In this document: in pieces, positions 45,355 through 52,828 of the stretch
Layout: each line of letters opens with the position of its first letter
Numbering within the stretch: position 1 is the stretch's first letter
Source: Actinomycetota bacterium
Lineage (GTDB): Bacteria > Actinomycetota > Thermoleophilia > Solirubrobacterales > JACPNS01
Length of the DNA: 64,000 nucleotides
Direction: 5' to 3'
Assembly: GCA_016213645.1 (NCBI GenBank)
Contig: JACQZY010000018.1
Location: forward strand, 1-64,000
Made by a program: the position numbers and the translations under genes
The notes under the pieces: model-generated
Databases searched by the model: none
What the model was told of the DNA's origin: nothing
Seen by the model: the letters and a program-made list of their open reading frames with translations, nothing else

Positions 45355-46404
45355 ATGCGCCTGCTCCCCTCTCCCCGATCGCTCACGCGCGCCGCCGAAA
45401 ACGTGGCCGACCGCGTACTGCACGGCCGCCTCGCCGACGTGACACCGCTGCCGTCGACGGTGATCGACGACGGCCCGCAGTGCAAGGTGTTGCGCTACGA
45501 AGGCGCCGCGCGCGGCGCCGAGCCGGTTCTGCTGGTGCCGCCGCTGGCCTCACCCGCGTTTGTCTTCGACATGCGCCGCGGTTGCAGCATGGCCGAATAC
45601 CTATTGGACGCCGGCCGCGCGCCGTACCTGGTGGACTACGGCACGATGACGTTTGACGAGCGCCACCTGGGCCTGGAGCACTGGGTGCGCTACGTACTGC
45701 CGCGCGCGATCGCCGCCGTCAGCGCGGATACCGGCGGCCGCAAAGTTCACCTCGTCGGCTGGTGCCTGGGCGGCACGCTCGCCGCACTCGCCGCGGCCGA
45801 CGACCCAGCTCTTGCGCTGGCTTCCGTGACGCTGGTCGCCAGCCCACTTGATGCCCGGCGCGTGCCGATGTTTGCACTGCTGCGGCCGCTGATCGAGTTG
45901 ACCAACGGAGCCGTTGGCACCGCCATTTATCGCGCGATCGGCGTGGCGCCGGGGCCGGTTGTCAAACGCGCGTTCCAACTGGCCACGTTCGACAAATACC
46001 TGACCAAACCGCTGGCGGTACTGCAAAACCTCGGCGACCGCGATTATCTGGAGCAAGTCGAGGCGGTCGACCGCCTGATGGACAACATGCTGGCCTACCC
46101 CGGCCGCAGCATGGGCCAGCTCTACCACGACGTCTTCCGCGCCAACACCCTGGCCGACGGCACGATCACGCTGGAGGACCGCCGCATCGACCTGCATCGC
46201 CTAAGCGTGCCGGTGCTGAGCGTGGCCGGCAAAGACGACGGCATCGCCCCACCCGCCGCCGTTCACCACATCGGCACGCTCGTGAAGAATGCGCGGCTGG
46301 AGCTTGCGCCGGGCGGACACCTGGGTGTGATCGCGGGTCGTGAGGCGGTAAACACGACCTGGCCGATCGTGGACCGGTTCGTGACCGCAAACGCGAGACC
46401 TTGA
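45355..46404 (+). CDS. PhaC-like alpha/beta hydrolase
   Basis: 349 residues. The lipase-like box is LVGWC137LGGTLAALAA; a cysteine nucleophile in G-x-C-x-G-G is the mark of poly(3-hydroxyalkanoate) synthases. The rest follows that family: LLVPPLASPAFVFDMRRGCS before it, SVPVLSVAGKDDGIAPP with the catalytic Asp and APGGHLGVIAG with the His. It is shorter than class I PhaC (about 560-600 residues), lacking the N-terminal domain, so it may be an atypical synthase or related acyltransferase. Basic-tailed phasin-like proteins lie at 48194 and 48712. Confidence 0.8.
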   Translation: MRLLPSPRSLTRAAENVADRVLHGRLADVTPLPSTVIDDGPQCKVLRYEGAARGAEPVLLVPPLASPAFVFDMRRGCSMAEYLLDAGRAPYLVDYGTMTFDERHLGLEHWVRYVLPRAIAAVSADTGGRKVHLVGWCLGGTLAALAAADDPALALASVTLVASPLDARRVPMFALLRPLIELTNGAVGTAIYRAIGVAPGPVVKRAFQLATFDKYLTKPLAVLQNLGDRDYLEQVEAVDRLMDNMLAYPGRSMGQLYHDVFRANTLADGTITLEDRRIDLHRLSVPVLSVAGKDDGIAPPAAVHHIGTLVKNARLELAPGGHLGVIAGREAVNTTWPIVDRFVTANARP

Positions 46405-46453
46405 CCGACCGCGCTGGATCGCCGGGGGCTGCGATCAACGCCGCCGAGTGCGT

Positions 46454-46609
46454 TCAGTTCTTCTGCGAATAGGCGTGCGAACTGCCCAGGTCCAGCGCCA
46501 CCGCCGCGAGCAACGTGCCCGCCCAGACGTTCACCGGATCGAACGTGAGCGGCTCGTTGGCGCCGACGTTGTTGCAGATCAGCCAGATGATGAACCAAAG
46601 GATGGTCAT
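46454..46609 (-). CDS. Small membrane protein
   Basis: 51 residues: MTILWFIIWLICNNVG, a short loop with EPLTFDPVNVW, and a second helix WAGTLLAAVALDLGSSHAYS. Composition and two-helix hairpin are protein-like. The frame stays open upstream to 46726 but the extension overlaps the ATPase gene end. The ribosome site is weak. Not assigned to a named family. It follows the ATPase gene on the same strand, 95 bp after its stop. Confidence 0.6.
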   Translation of the reverse strand: MTILWFIIWLICNNVGANEPLTFDPVNVWAGTLLAAVALDLGSSHAYSQKN

Positions 46610-46704
46610 GAGGTTGCTCTGCGAGGAGACTACCGGCGGAAGTTTGTGGATGTCGTGGCCAGGCGAATGACCAATAGAACTCAGCCCGAAAACGGCCGCA
46701 ACGG

Positions 46705-47970
46705 TCAGGTCGGTGTTGGAGACCAAAGCGCTTCGATCGGCACCGCGGCCTTTCGATCCCCGAACCGCAGCGTCTCCTTGCCTGCATAGAGCACGACGCC
46801 CGCCTTCAGTTGATCGCCGATTCGATCGGCAAGGAAGTCGATGGCGCGGAAATCGTCCGCTCGAACCGTGGAGGACTTCTTGATCTCGACGGCGACTACA
46901 TCGAGGTTCGCGCGCTCCAGCACCAGATCGACTTCACGGCCGCGAGAATCGCGATAGTGGTAGGCATCTGTTCTCGTGCGCGAAAACGAGCAGACTTTGA
47001 GCAACTCAGTGACGACGAAGCACTCGATCAGTGCGCCGGCCAGAGTCCCCTCCCGAAGCAAGTCGATCGACGCCGGATCAGCGCCGATCAGCGCGGCCAT
47101 CATCGCGCTGTCGGCGACATAGGCCTTCGGAGGCTTGGACTGTCGCTGATCGATGTTGCGTGACCATGCCGGAATCGTCTCGACCAAGAACATGTCCCGC
47201 AGAAGTCGCACGTATCGCTCCGCGGTGAGGCGGTTAACGCCGATGTTCCGCCCGAGCTCGGTGACATTAAGAACGCTCGACGTGCGTGCCGCGACGGCCG
47301 AGAGGATTCGGCGCATGTGGTCCCTGCTGTCAACCCGGGCGATCTCATCTACTTGCTTGCGTACGGATGCCTCAACGTACGAATCGAGCAAGAGCCGGAC
47401 CGCTTCATGCGGCCGGTTCAATGCATCCGGATAACCGCCGGTTGCAGCGCGAGCCATCAACGGTTCAGCACCGGTCTCCACGGCATTAACATCCGCGAAC
47501 TCGCCGCCGAACCACGCATCGACAATTGTTTCGGCGGGGCGAGACTGTCCGGCAATCTCAGCCTGTGAAAGCCCGAACAGCCGGGTGTATACGTTGCGCC
47601 CGGGCAGCGTGTCGGGCGTGGTTTCGAGATCCAGCAGATCCGCAGAACCGGTCAGCAGAAACTGCCCCGGCTTGTTCTCACGGTCCACTCGCTCCTTGAT
47701 CGAGAGCATCAGATCCGGCGCACGCTGAACTTCGTCGATGATCACGGTGGCGGCGCGGTCGGACACAAACGAGGCCGGGTCCTCCCGTGCGGCTTCGCGC
47801 AGTGCCGGATCGTCGAGCGAACGAAACTTCGCGTCGGGTAGGCCGTCGCCGATGGCGCCGACCAGCGTCGTTTTGCCGACCTGACGGGCGCCGAGCACTG
47901 TCACCACTCGCGACAGCGCGAGCAATTCGAGAATCCTCGGTCGTAAATATCGCTGAACCATGAATTCCAC
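46705..47970 (-). CDS. AAA ATPase with DUF4143-type C-terminus (second copy)
   Basis: 421 residues, same architecture as the protein at 9082: Walker A VVTVLGARQVGKTTLVGA, TVIIDEVQRAPDLML, FLLTGSADLLDL, a helix-turn-helix-like VLNVTELGRNIGVNRLTAER, and the nuclease-like end YHYRDSRGREVDLVLERANL with VAVEIKKSS. The two copies are similar only at moderate level, so they are separate acquisitions or old paralogues rather than a recent duplication. No att repeat is found here. The upstream region is unusually AT-rich and carries 13-bp direct repeats (48037, 48059). Confidence 0.88.
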   Translation of the reverse strand: MEFMVQRYLRPRILELLALSRVVTVLGARQVGKTTLVGAIGDGLPDAKFRSLDDPALREAAREDPASFVSDRAATVIIDEVQRAPDLMLSIKERVDRENKPGQFLLTGSADLLDLETTPDTLPGRNVYTRLFGLSQAEIAGQSRPAETIVDAWFGGEFADVNAVETGAEPLMARAATGGYPDALNRPHEAVRLLLDSYVEASVRKQVDEIARVDSRDHMRRILSAVAARTSSVLNVTELGRNIGVNRLTAERYVRLLRDMFLVETIPAWSRNIDQRQSKPPKAYVADSAMMAALIGADPASIDLLREGTLAGALIECFVVTELLKVCSFSRTRTDAYHYRDSRGREVDLVLERANLDVVAVEIKKSSTVRADDFRAIDFLADRIGDQLKAGVVLYAGKETLRFGDRKAAVPIEALWSPTPT

Positions 47971-48036
47971 CGTCGTTGAGCGCGACCGAATCGGTCAACT
48001 ACCGGTTTCGTCATCAACCGGCAATTTCTCAAATTA

Positions 48037-48071
48037 ATGATGGCAATATATCATATTTATGGTGGCAATAT
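48037..48071. promoter_or_regulatory. Two 13-bp direct repeats (ATGRTGGCAATAT), AT-rich
   Basis: ATGATGGCAATAT (48037-48049) and ATGGTGGCAATAT (48059-48071) are 22 bp apart in a distinctly AT-rich island (about 48020-48072) within GC-rich DNA, some 70 bp upstream of the ATPase start. Two-turn spacing suggests a binding site for the ATPase promoter or for an autoregulator. Confidence 0.5.
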
Positions 48072-48193
48072 CACAGCCACCGCTCGATGGCGAAATCGAC
48101 ACCGGGAACTCAGCGCGGGAGGACGACGCGCGGGGCGACGACGCGCGGGACGACGACGGGATTGGTTCGCCGCCGCCCCGCGTGGACCGGCGT

Positions 48194-48619
48194 CTATCGC
48201 TGGCTGCCGGTGCCGGTGCCGAAGCTGCGGCCGGCGCTGCGCACGATGCCGCGGATTGCGTCGCTGCCCGACTCGATCAGGCGGTCGGTCATGTCAAGGG
48301 CGGAGTCCACGAGGTCGTGGCCGCGCGAGGGGCTGGTCTCGTCGCCGCCGACCAGCGACTCGTCGACGCGACCGACGAAGCGACGTACGGCGTCGACTGC
48401 GTTCTGGCCGCCCTGGCGAATCTGGTCCAACACTTCATCGGCGGTCTCCACGCCACGGTCGATGCCTTCGCGGTCGCGGCGGCGGCTGGACGACTGGCGC
48501 GCTGTTGCGCGGGCCGTGGATGAGTCGGCGGCCTTGGCCTTTGTCGCACCGGGCTTCGCGGTCCGAGTCTTTGCGGTCGTCTTTGCCGTCTTCGGCTTGG
48601 CTGTGGTTGCGGTGGGCAT
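48194..48619 (-). CDS. Basic-tailed helical protein, phasin/nucleoid-like (paralogue A)
   Basis: 141 residues. The N-terminal ~48 residues are Lys/Ala/Thr-rich (ATTAKPKTAKTTAKTRTAKP), like histone H1 or the tail of PhaF. The C-terminal ~85 residues form amphipathic helices (DEVLDQIRQGGQNAVDAVRR, FVGRVDESLVGG, LVDSALDMTDRLIESGSDAI). The helical part aligns with the downstream paralogue at 48712 (RRFV..VD..L...., RS near the end). DNA binding by the tail and granule or self-association by the helices are plausible. The function is inferred. Confidence 0.7.
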   Translation of the reverse strand: MPTATTAKPKTAKTTAKTRTAKPGATKAKAADSSTARATARQSSSRRRDREGIDRGVETADEVLDQIRQGGQNAVDAVRRFVGRVDESLVGGDETSPSRGHDLVDSALDMTDRLIESGSDAIRGIVRSAGRSFGTGTGSQR

Positions 48620-48711
48620 GAGGGGTACCTCTTTCTATGTTGGTTGCGGGATTAAGTCGCGCTTTTGCGCAGGGAAATTGGTGCGGGAAGTTCGTCGGCC
48701 GGATGGCCGTC

Positions 48712-49293
48712 TCAGCGTGCGCCTCCGGTCTTGGCCTTGAAAGCGCCCACGTCCGTCGGTACGGACACGTCGACCTTGGTGTCGTTGTTGGCGAAGGCGT
48801 CGACGTCGGTATCCACGTTCACGTTCACGTCCACGTAGACAAGCATCGCGCTCTGCATCGCGCTTCGGGCAAGACCCAACTGGGTCTCGGCGGCCCAGTC
48901 GGCCAGCTCAAATGCACCGTCGATCAACGTGCGGCGGCGCGAGTCTTCTCCACCGCGCACAGGCAACACCTTGTCGACAACATCGACGAACCTGCGCGCG
49001 CGGCCGATCGCGGACTCCTGACGTTCGCGCACCGCGCGAAACCATGCGTCCGAGAGTTCGGTGAACTGCGTGGGCCTGGTGGCCAGGGCGGTTTCTTGAT
49101 GGGCGGCCGCCGTGTCCATCTCATCGGTCGCCGGTCGCGTCGCGCCGGAAACCGCGCGTGTCGCGGCGATTTTGCGTGTCGCGGCGGCGCGACGGGAGGC
49201 CGCGGTGGCCGGTTTTGCTGCCGTAACCTTGCGTGGCGCGCGGCGGGTGCGGACTTTCGTGGGCTGCTGCGTGATTGTTTCGGGGGGAGTCAT
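48712..49293 (-). CDS. Basic-tailed helical protein, phasin/nucleoid-like (paralogue B)
   Basis: 193 residues from ATG 49293 (GAGGAG at good spacing); ATG 49347 is an alternative. The basic stretch comes first (RTRRAPRKVTAAKPATAASR). The helical core follows (AWFRAVRERQESAIGRARRF, VDVVDKVLPVRGGEDSRRRT, LIDGAFELADWAAETQLGLA). A repetitive acidic tail of alternating V-D-V-N-V-D-T-D closes it. The core is paralogous to 48194. A 20-bp palindrome lies 85 bp upstream. The pair is transcribed B then A with about 90 bp between. Confidence 0.7.
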   Translation of the reverse strand: MTPPETITQQPTKVRTRRAPRKVTAAKPATAASRRAAATRKIAATRAVSGATRPATDEMDTAAAHQETALATRPTQFTELSDAWFRAVRERQESAIGRARRFVDVVDKVLPVRGGEDSRRRTLIDGAFELADWAAETQLGLARSAMQSAMLVYVDVNVNVDTDVDAFANNDTKVDVSVPTDVGAFKAKTGGAR

Positions 49294-49377
49294 ATCCGCA
49301 TCTCCTCGCTCGTCCGCGCGGCGAACGAGTCGTTCGTGGGTGGTCATCGCCTGTAAAGACCCCGCGGCCGGTTAATC

Positions 49378-49397
49378 GTTACATCGTTTCATGTAAC
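49378..49397. promoter_or_regulatory. Palindrome GTTACAT-N6-ATGTAAC, candidate operator
   Basis: Seven-base perfect arms around CGTTTC, located 85 bp before the phasin-like gene start (minus strand) and followed by an AT-rich stretch (TATAGATAAAGTAATAA). It matches the palindrome at 27358 in arm length, spacer length and sequence (RTTACAT/ATGTAAY). Confidence 0.6.
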
Positions 49398-49617
49398 TAT
49401 AGATAAAGTAATAACCGTGCGCCAGGCGCTGTTACGAAGGAGGCCGGCCGCCCCATCGGGACGACCGGCCGGATGTGAATTGAGCGGCGTGCGCCGCGTT
49501 GAATACGTCGGCTCCGTTGAGCCGAAACAACTCCGTCAAACGAAACCATGCGGGCGGCGAGGGACCCGCCGTCGGGCAGCCGTGCCCGTATCATCCGGAT
49601 CTCCACGCGGAAGATCC

Positions 49618-49854
49618 TTACGCCGCGGTACGTCCGATCTTCACGCGCCAGGTCTCCGGACCCTCTTCCAAGTAGTCCCACGTGAACTGCCCGGTTCGCT
49701 CGGCCTCAAACTGGTAGTAGAGCGGCTTGGGGTCGTGGTCGTTGACGAGCTCGAAGGACTCGCCTTCGCCGAGACTCTCGAAGATCCCGAAGATCTGCGG
49801 GTGACGCTGCGGCGGCGGGATCTCACGGACGTCGAGTGTGGTGGTTTCGGTCAT
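49618..49854 (-). CDS. DUF2249 domain protein
   Basis: 78 residues from ATG 49854. TLDVREIPPPQRHPQIFGIF, then ESLGEGESFELVNDHDPKPL and FTWDYLEEGPETWRVKIGR are the DUF2249 signature, a TusA-like fold often found with hemerythrin or nitric-oxide-stress proteins. Here it is divergent from a DUF59 protein and near an NnrS-like protein and RIC. The role is inferred from this company. A perfect 12-bp palindrome lies in the shared promoter region. Confidence 0.85.
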   Translation of the reverse strand: MTETTTLDVREIPPPQRHPQIFGIFESLGEGESFELVNDHDPKPLYYQFEAERTGQFTWDYLEEGPETWRVKIGRTAA

Positions 49855-49899
49855 GATCGTTTCTCGCAATCCCTGACGATGGTCAGTTGGTTAAATACA

Positions 49900-49911
49900 A
49901 CACAATTGTGT
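49900..49911. promoter_or_regulatory. Palindrome ACACAATTGTGT between divergent DUF2249 and DUF59 genes
   Basis: A perfect 12-bp palindrome in an AT-rich stretch, 46 bp from one start and 54 bp from the other. It could serve both genes as an operator. Confidence 0.5.
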
Positions 49912-49964
49912 AAAGTATCGGATAAGGGCCGTGGCCCGTTCACCACTTCCAGACCGGAGGGCGC

Positions 49965-50372
49965 ATGGGAATAACACCAGATCAGCACTTCGCGCGCATC
50001 GAGCGTGAGCAGGAACGCGCGGCGCGCGGTCCGCGCATTCCTTCCGGCGGGCCGAACGAGCCGATCGGCGACGCAACTCCCGAGAAGCTGCGCGCTCTTC
50101 TTCGCGAGGTGATCGACCCTGAGCTCGGCGTGGACATTGTTGAACTGGGCCTGTTGCGTGACGTGAAGATCGAAAACGGCGTGGTGGACGTCACCTACAC
50201 CGTCACCACTCCCACCTGTCCGCTTTCCGAGTACATCGAGGACGAGATCCGCTCGGCGATCAGCTGGCTGCCGGATGTGCGCCGCATAAACATCGAACTC
50301 GTGCTTGAGCCGGCGTGGACGCCGGAGGAGATGAGCGAAAAGGCCCGAGCCAAACTTGGCTGGACCGGCTGA
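49965..50372 (+). CDS. DUF59 (MIP18/PaaD-like) Fe-S assembly protein
   Basis: 135 residues. After a ~38-residue polar leader the DUF59 domain reads LRALLREVIDPELGVDIVEL, GLLRDVKIENGVVDVTYTVT and TPTCPLSEYIEDEIRSAISW. The reactive Cys of TxxCP is present. Such proteins help insert iron-sulfur clusters. The ATG 49965 is preceded by GGAGGGCGC. The following membrane-protein gene starts within 40 bp or overlaps, so they are cotranscribed. Near RIC, this suggests a cluster-repair set. Confidence 0.88.
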   Translation: MGITPDQHFARIEREQERAARGPRIPSGGPNEPIGDATPEKLRALLREVIDPELGVDIVELGLLRDVKIENGVVDVTYTVTTPTCPLSEYIEDEIRSAISWLPDVRRINIELVLEPAWTPEEMSEKARAKLGWTG

Positions 50373-50409
50373 CGACTCCCGCGGCGCCGGCCGCGGACCG
50401 TCTCGTCTG

Positions 50410-51519
50410 ATGCGACGGCTGCCGTTGCTGGCACTTGCCGCGGTTTCATTGCTGGCCGCGCTGTGGACCGGACTGCTGCGACTGGGCTTGGACCTGCCGC
50501 AACTTCGCTCGGGCCTGGCGGCGATGCACGGACCGGTGTTTGTGCTCGGCTTCCTGGGAACGCAAATCGGCCTTGAGCGCGCCGTCGCGCTGCGACGGGG
50601 CTGGCCCTACGTGGTGCCGTCGACCGCCGGCGCCGGTTCGCTGTGGCTGATTCTCGGCCTGCCGGAGACGGTCGGCCAGTCGCTGATTTCGGTGGCGGGA
50701 GTTTTGCTGGTGCTTGTTTACGTGGCCGTCCACCGCATGCAACCGAGCCGCCACAACATCGTGATGGGGATGGGCGCCGTGGCCTGGGCGGTGGGCGCGA
50801 TCGCATGGCTGGCCGGAGCCTCGATCGTGGAGACGGTGCCGTGGCTTGTGGGATTTCTGGTGCTGACGATTGTCGGCGAACGGCTTGAACTTTCACGCAC
50901 GATCCGTCCGCCGGAGGCGGCGCAGACGGCGTTGCTGGCTGCCACCGCCGTATATCTCGCAGGCGCGGCAATCGCGATGTGGATATCGCTGGAGGCAGGC
51001 ATCCGCGTGGCGGGTGCGGGCCTGCTGGCGCAGGCGCTCTGGCTGGGCCGCTTTGACGTGGCTCGGCGAACCGTGAAGATGCAGGGCGCGACTCGCTTCA
51101 TGGCTATCGCGCTGATCGCCGGTTACGTGTGGTTGGCGGTGGGCGCGGTGACTTGGATTTCGCAGGGCGCGATGGCGGGTGGTGGTGGCGCCTACGACGC
51201 CATGCTGCACGCGATCTTCGTTGGCTTCGTGTTCTCGATGATCTTCGCCCACGCACCGATCATCGTGCCGGCGGTGCTGGGCGTGGCGCTGCCGTATCGC
51301 GCTTCGATGTACGTACCGCTGGCGCTGCTGCACGCGAGCCTGCTGGCGCGCTTGATCGGCGACGCCACGGAAAACGCGACCGTCTGGCGCACCGGCGGCG
51401 CGGTTAACGAACTTGCGATCGTGATGTACCTGGCACTCGCGGCGTCCAGCGCAGTGCGAGCGTCGCGCGCGAAAAAGGCGGCACGCGGCGGCCGACCCGG
51501 CCCTACACGCTCAAACTGA
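50410..51519 (+). CDS. NnrS-like multi-helix membrane protein
   Basis: 369 residues from ATG 50410 (a TTG at 50356 overlapping the upstream gene is possible). About 12 helices. MHGPVFVLGFLGTQIGLERA, RHNIVMGMGAVAWAVGAIAW, IVGERLELSRTI and HAIFVGFVFSMIFAHAPIIV match the layout of NnrS-type heme/copper membrane proteins induced by nitrogen oxides. Conserved histidines lie at helix ends. Similarity is moderate, so the call is by motif and context: DUF2249, DUF59 and RIC flank it. It ends with a 17-bp overlap into the convergent RIC gene. Confidence 0.68.
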   Translation: MRRLPLLALAAVSLLAALWTGLLRLGLDLPQLRSGLAAMHGPVFVLGFLGTQIGLERAVALRRGWPYVVPSTAGAGSLWLILGLPETVGQSLISVAGVLLVLVYVAVHRMQPSRHNIVMGMGAVAWAVGAIAWLAGASIVETVPWLVGFLVLTIVGERLELSRTIRPPEAAQTALLAATAVYLAGAAIAMWISLEAGIRVAGAGLLAQALWLGRFDVARRTVKMQGATRFMAIALIAGYVWLAVGAVTWISQGAMAGGGGAYDAMLHAIFVGFVFSMIFAHAPIIVPAVLGVALPYRASMYVPLALLHASLLARLIGDATENATVWRTGGAVNELAIVMYLALAASSAVRASRAKKAARGGRPGPTRSN

Positions 51520-52210
51520 GCATCTCCCTCACCCGCTGAAACAGCAGGTTGTTCTCCTCGTGGATGTGCTGGTGCAGGTCCGCCTCCATCTTGGCCAGAG
51601 ATTCCAGCAGCCGGCGGTGCGTGCCGCAGTGGGCACTCTCCTGCGCATAGCCGCCGCCTAGTTCGCGCATTTGCGCGAGCGCGACGCCGGTGTCCGTGTG
51701 GGTGTGTTCCAGCTTTGCCAGCAGATCGGTCCCGACATCGGCGGCGACGCCCGCGGCAATCTTTCGGCACGCCGGAAACAGCTCGTCCTCTTCGAGTTGC
51801 ATGTGCTCGGTCAGTTCGTCGCGAATCGCCACGAACTGTTCGCGCAGCGGCGCCAGCGAGGAGTCGCCATCGCCGTGTACGCGCACGACTTTGTCGAGCA
51901 TTTCGGTGATCTCACCCAGTTGAGCGCGCAACGGGTTGTGATGTTCGGTGACGATGTGATCGGCCAGCTCGCCCGTGGTCATGGCGGCGACGTCGTGACC
52001 TCCGGCACCGGGCGCCGGCGGTGACTCCGCCAGAGACTTCAGCATCACCAACACGGTCGCGGCGTCCAGCCCGCGCTCCTTCACGGCCTCACCAAGCGTG
52101 CGCGAACCGCCACAGCAGAAGTCGAGACCGAGGCGTTCGAAGAGATCCGCCGCCGCGGGCTGAGCCAGCACCAGATCGCCGAGCGTCGACGAGCTGTTGA
52201 AAACGTTCAT
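51503..52210 (-). CDS. scdA: Iron-sulfur cluster repair di-iron protein (RIC; ScdA/YtfE)
   Basis: 235 residues from ATG 52210, with GGAAAGG upstream. The N-terminal ScdA_N domain has LGLDFCCGGSRTLGEAV (Cys pair at 32-33). The hemerythrin-like domain supplies di-iron ligands in HIVTEHHNPLRAQLGEI, EHMQLEEDELFPACR, HTHTDTGVALAQMRE and DLHQHIHEENNLLFQRV. RIC proteins repair Fe-S clusters after nitric oxide or oxidative damage in the cytosol. The gene converges on the NnrS-like gene with a 17-bp overlap. Its upstream region is AT-rich (52250-52290), likely promoter. Confidence 0.92.
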   Translation of the reverse strand: MNVFNSSSTLGDLVLAQPAAADLFERLGLDFCCGGSRTLGEAVKERGLDAATVLVMLKSLAESPPAPGAGGHDVAAMTTGELADHIVTEHHNPLRAQLGEITEMLDKVVRVHGDGDSSLAPLREQFVAIRDELTEHMQLEEDELFPACRKIAAGVAADVGTDLLAKLEHTHTDTGVALAQMRELGGGYAQESAHCGTHRRLLESLAKMEADLHQHIHEENNLLFQRVREMLSLSV

Positions 52211-52325
52211 TGGTCGTCCCTTTCCGAGCTCGCGAACGAGGTCCATTCAAACCGCGAGCTGGAATTATTTTACCAATCGGAGTGTGAAAATAAGCTGGGG
52301 CGGCAAAATCGCCGTCATCCCGCGC

Positions 52326-52748
52326 TCAAACCAACCCCGGTAGCGAACGCAGCATCGCGCCACACACATTCTCCGCCTCGCGGCAGTGGCGGGCACATGC
52401 AGCGCAGTGATCCATCTGGCTGTGCTCCTCGCAAACCAGAGCGCATGCTCCGCAAGCCTCGATCGCCGCGCTCAGCATTGCCGCGACAGTGTCCGGCACG
52501 TACCCGGCCTGGCGGCTGAGCACACGAGCGGCAGTGGAGCAAATGTCGGCGCAGTCTTGGTTTAAGCGAATGCACTTGGCCATGTGGTGCTGCTGGAACT
52601 GCTCGGCCAGGCAGTCATCGGCACACTGAGTGCAGGCCTGGGCGCAGTTGGTCAGGCGCTCCACGCATTCGGCCATCAGTTCGCCTCCGAGACGCGTATC
52701 GGTTGGGCGGCTGGTGAGCATTTCGTTGACGATCGTCGCGGTTGTCAT
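52326..52748 (-). CDS. Four-helix-bundle copper-binding protein (Csp-like, DUF326)
   Basis: 140 residues with about 15 cysteines spaced along helices: ECVERLTNCAQACTQCADDC, CIRLNQDCADICSTAARV, EACGACALVCEEHSQMDHCA, CARHCREAENVCG. This is the pattern of cytosolic Csp3-type copper storage proteins, whose bundle core is lined by thiolates binding many Cu(I) ions. No Tat signal is present, so it is cytosolic. ATG 52748 has AGGAGG seven bases upstream. It lies between RIC and the Nramp-like transporter on the same strand. Confidence 0.9.
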   Translation of the reverse strand: MTTATIVNEMLTSRPTDTRLGGELMAECVERLTNCAQACTQCADDCLAEQFQQHHMAKCIRLNQDCADICSTAARVLSRQAGYVPDTVAAMLSAAIEACGACALVCEEHSQMDHCAACARHCREAENVCGAMLRSLPGLV

Positions 52749-52828
52749 GACGTGCCTCCTGTGCAGGTCGGGACTGTCGAGGCGGACCGAGGCGCCGCCC
52801 TCTCTTCTGTTTTTACTCCGATTGCGCG

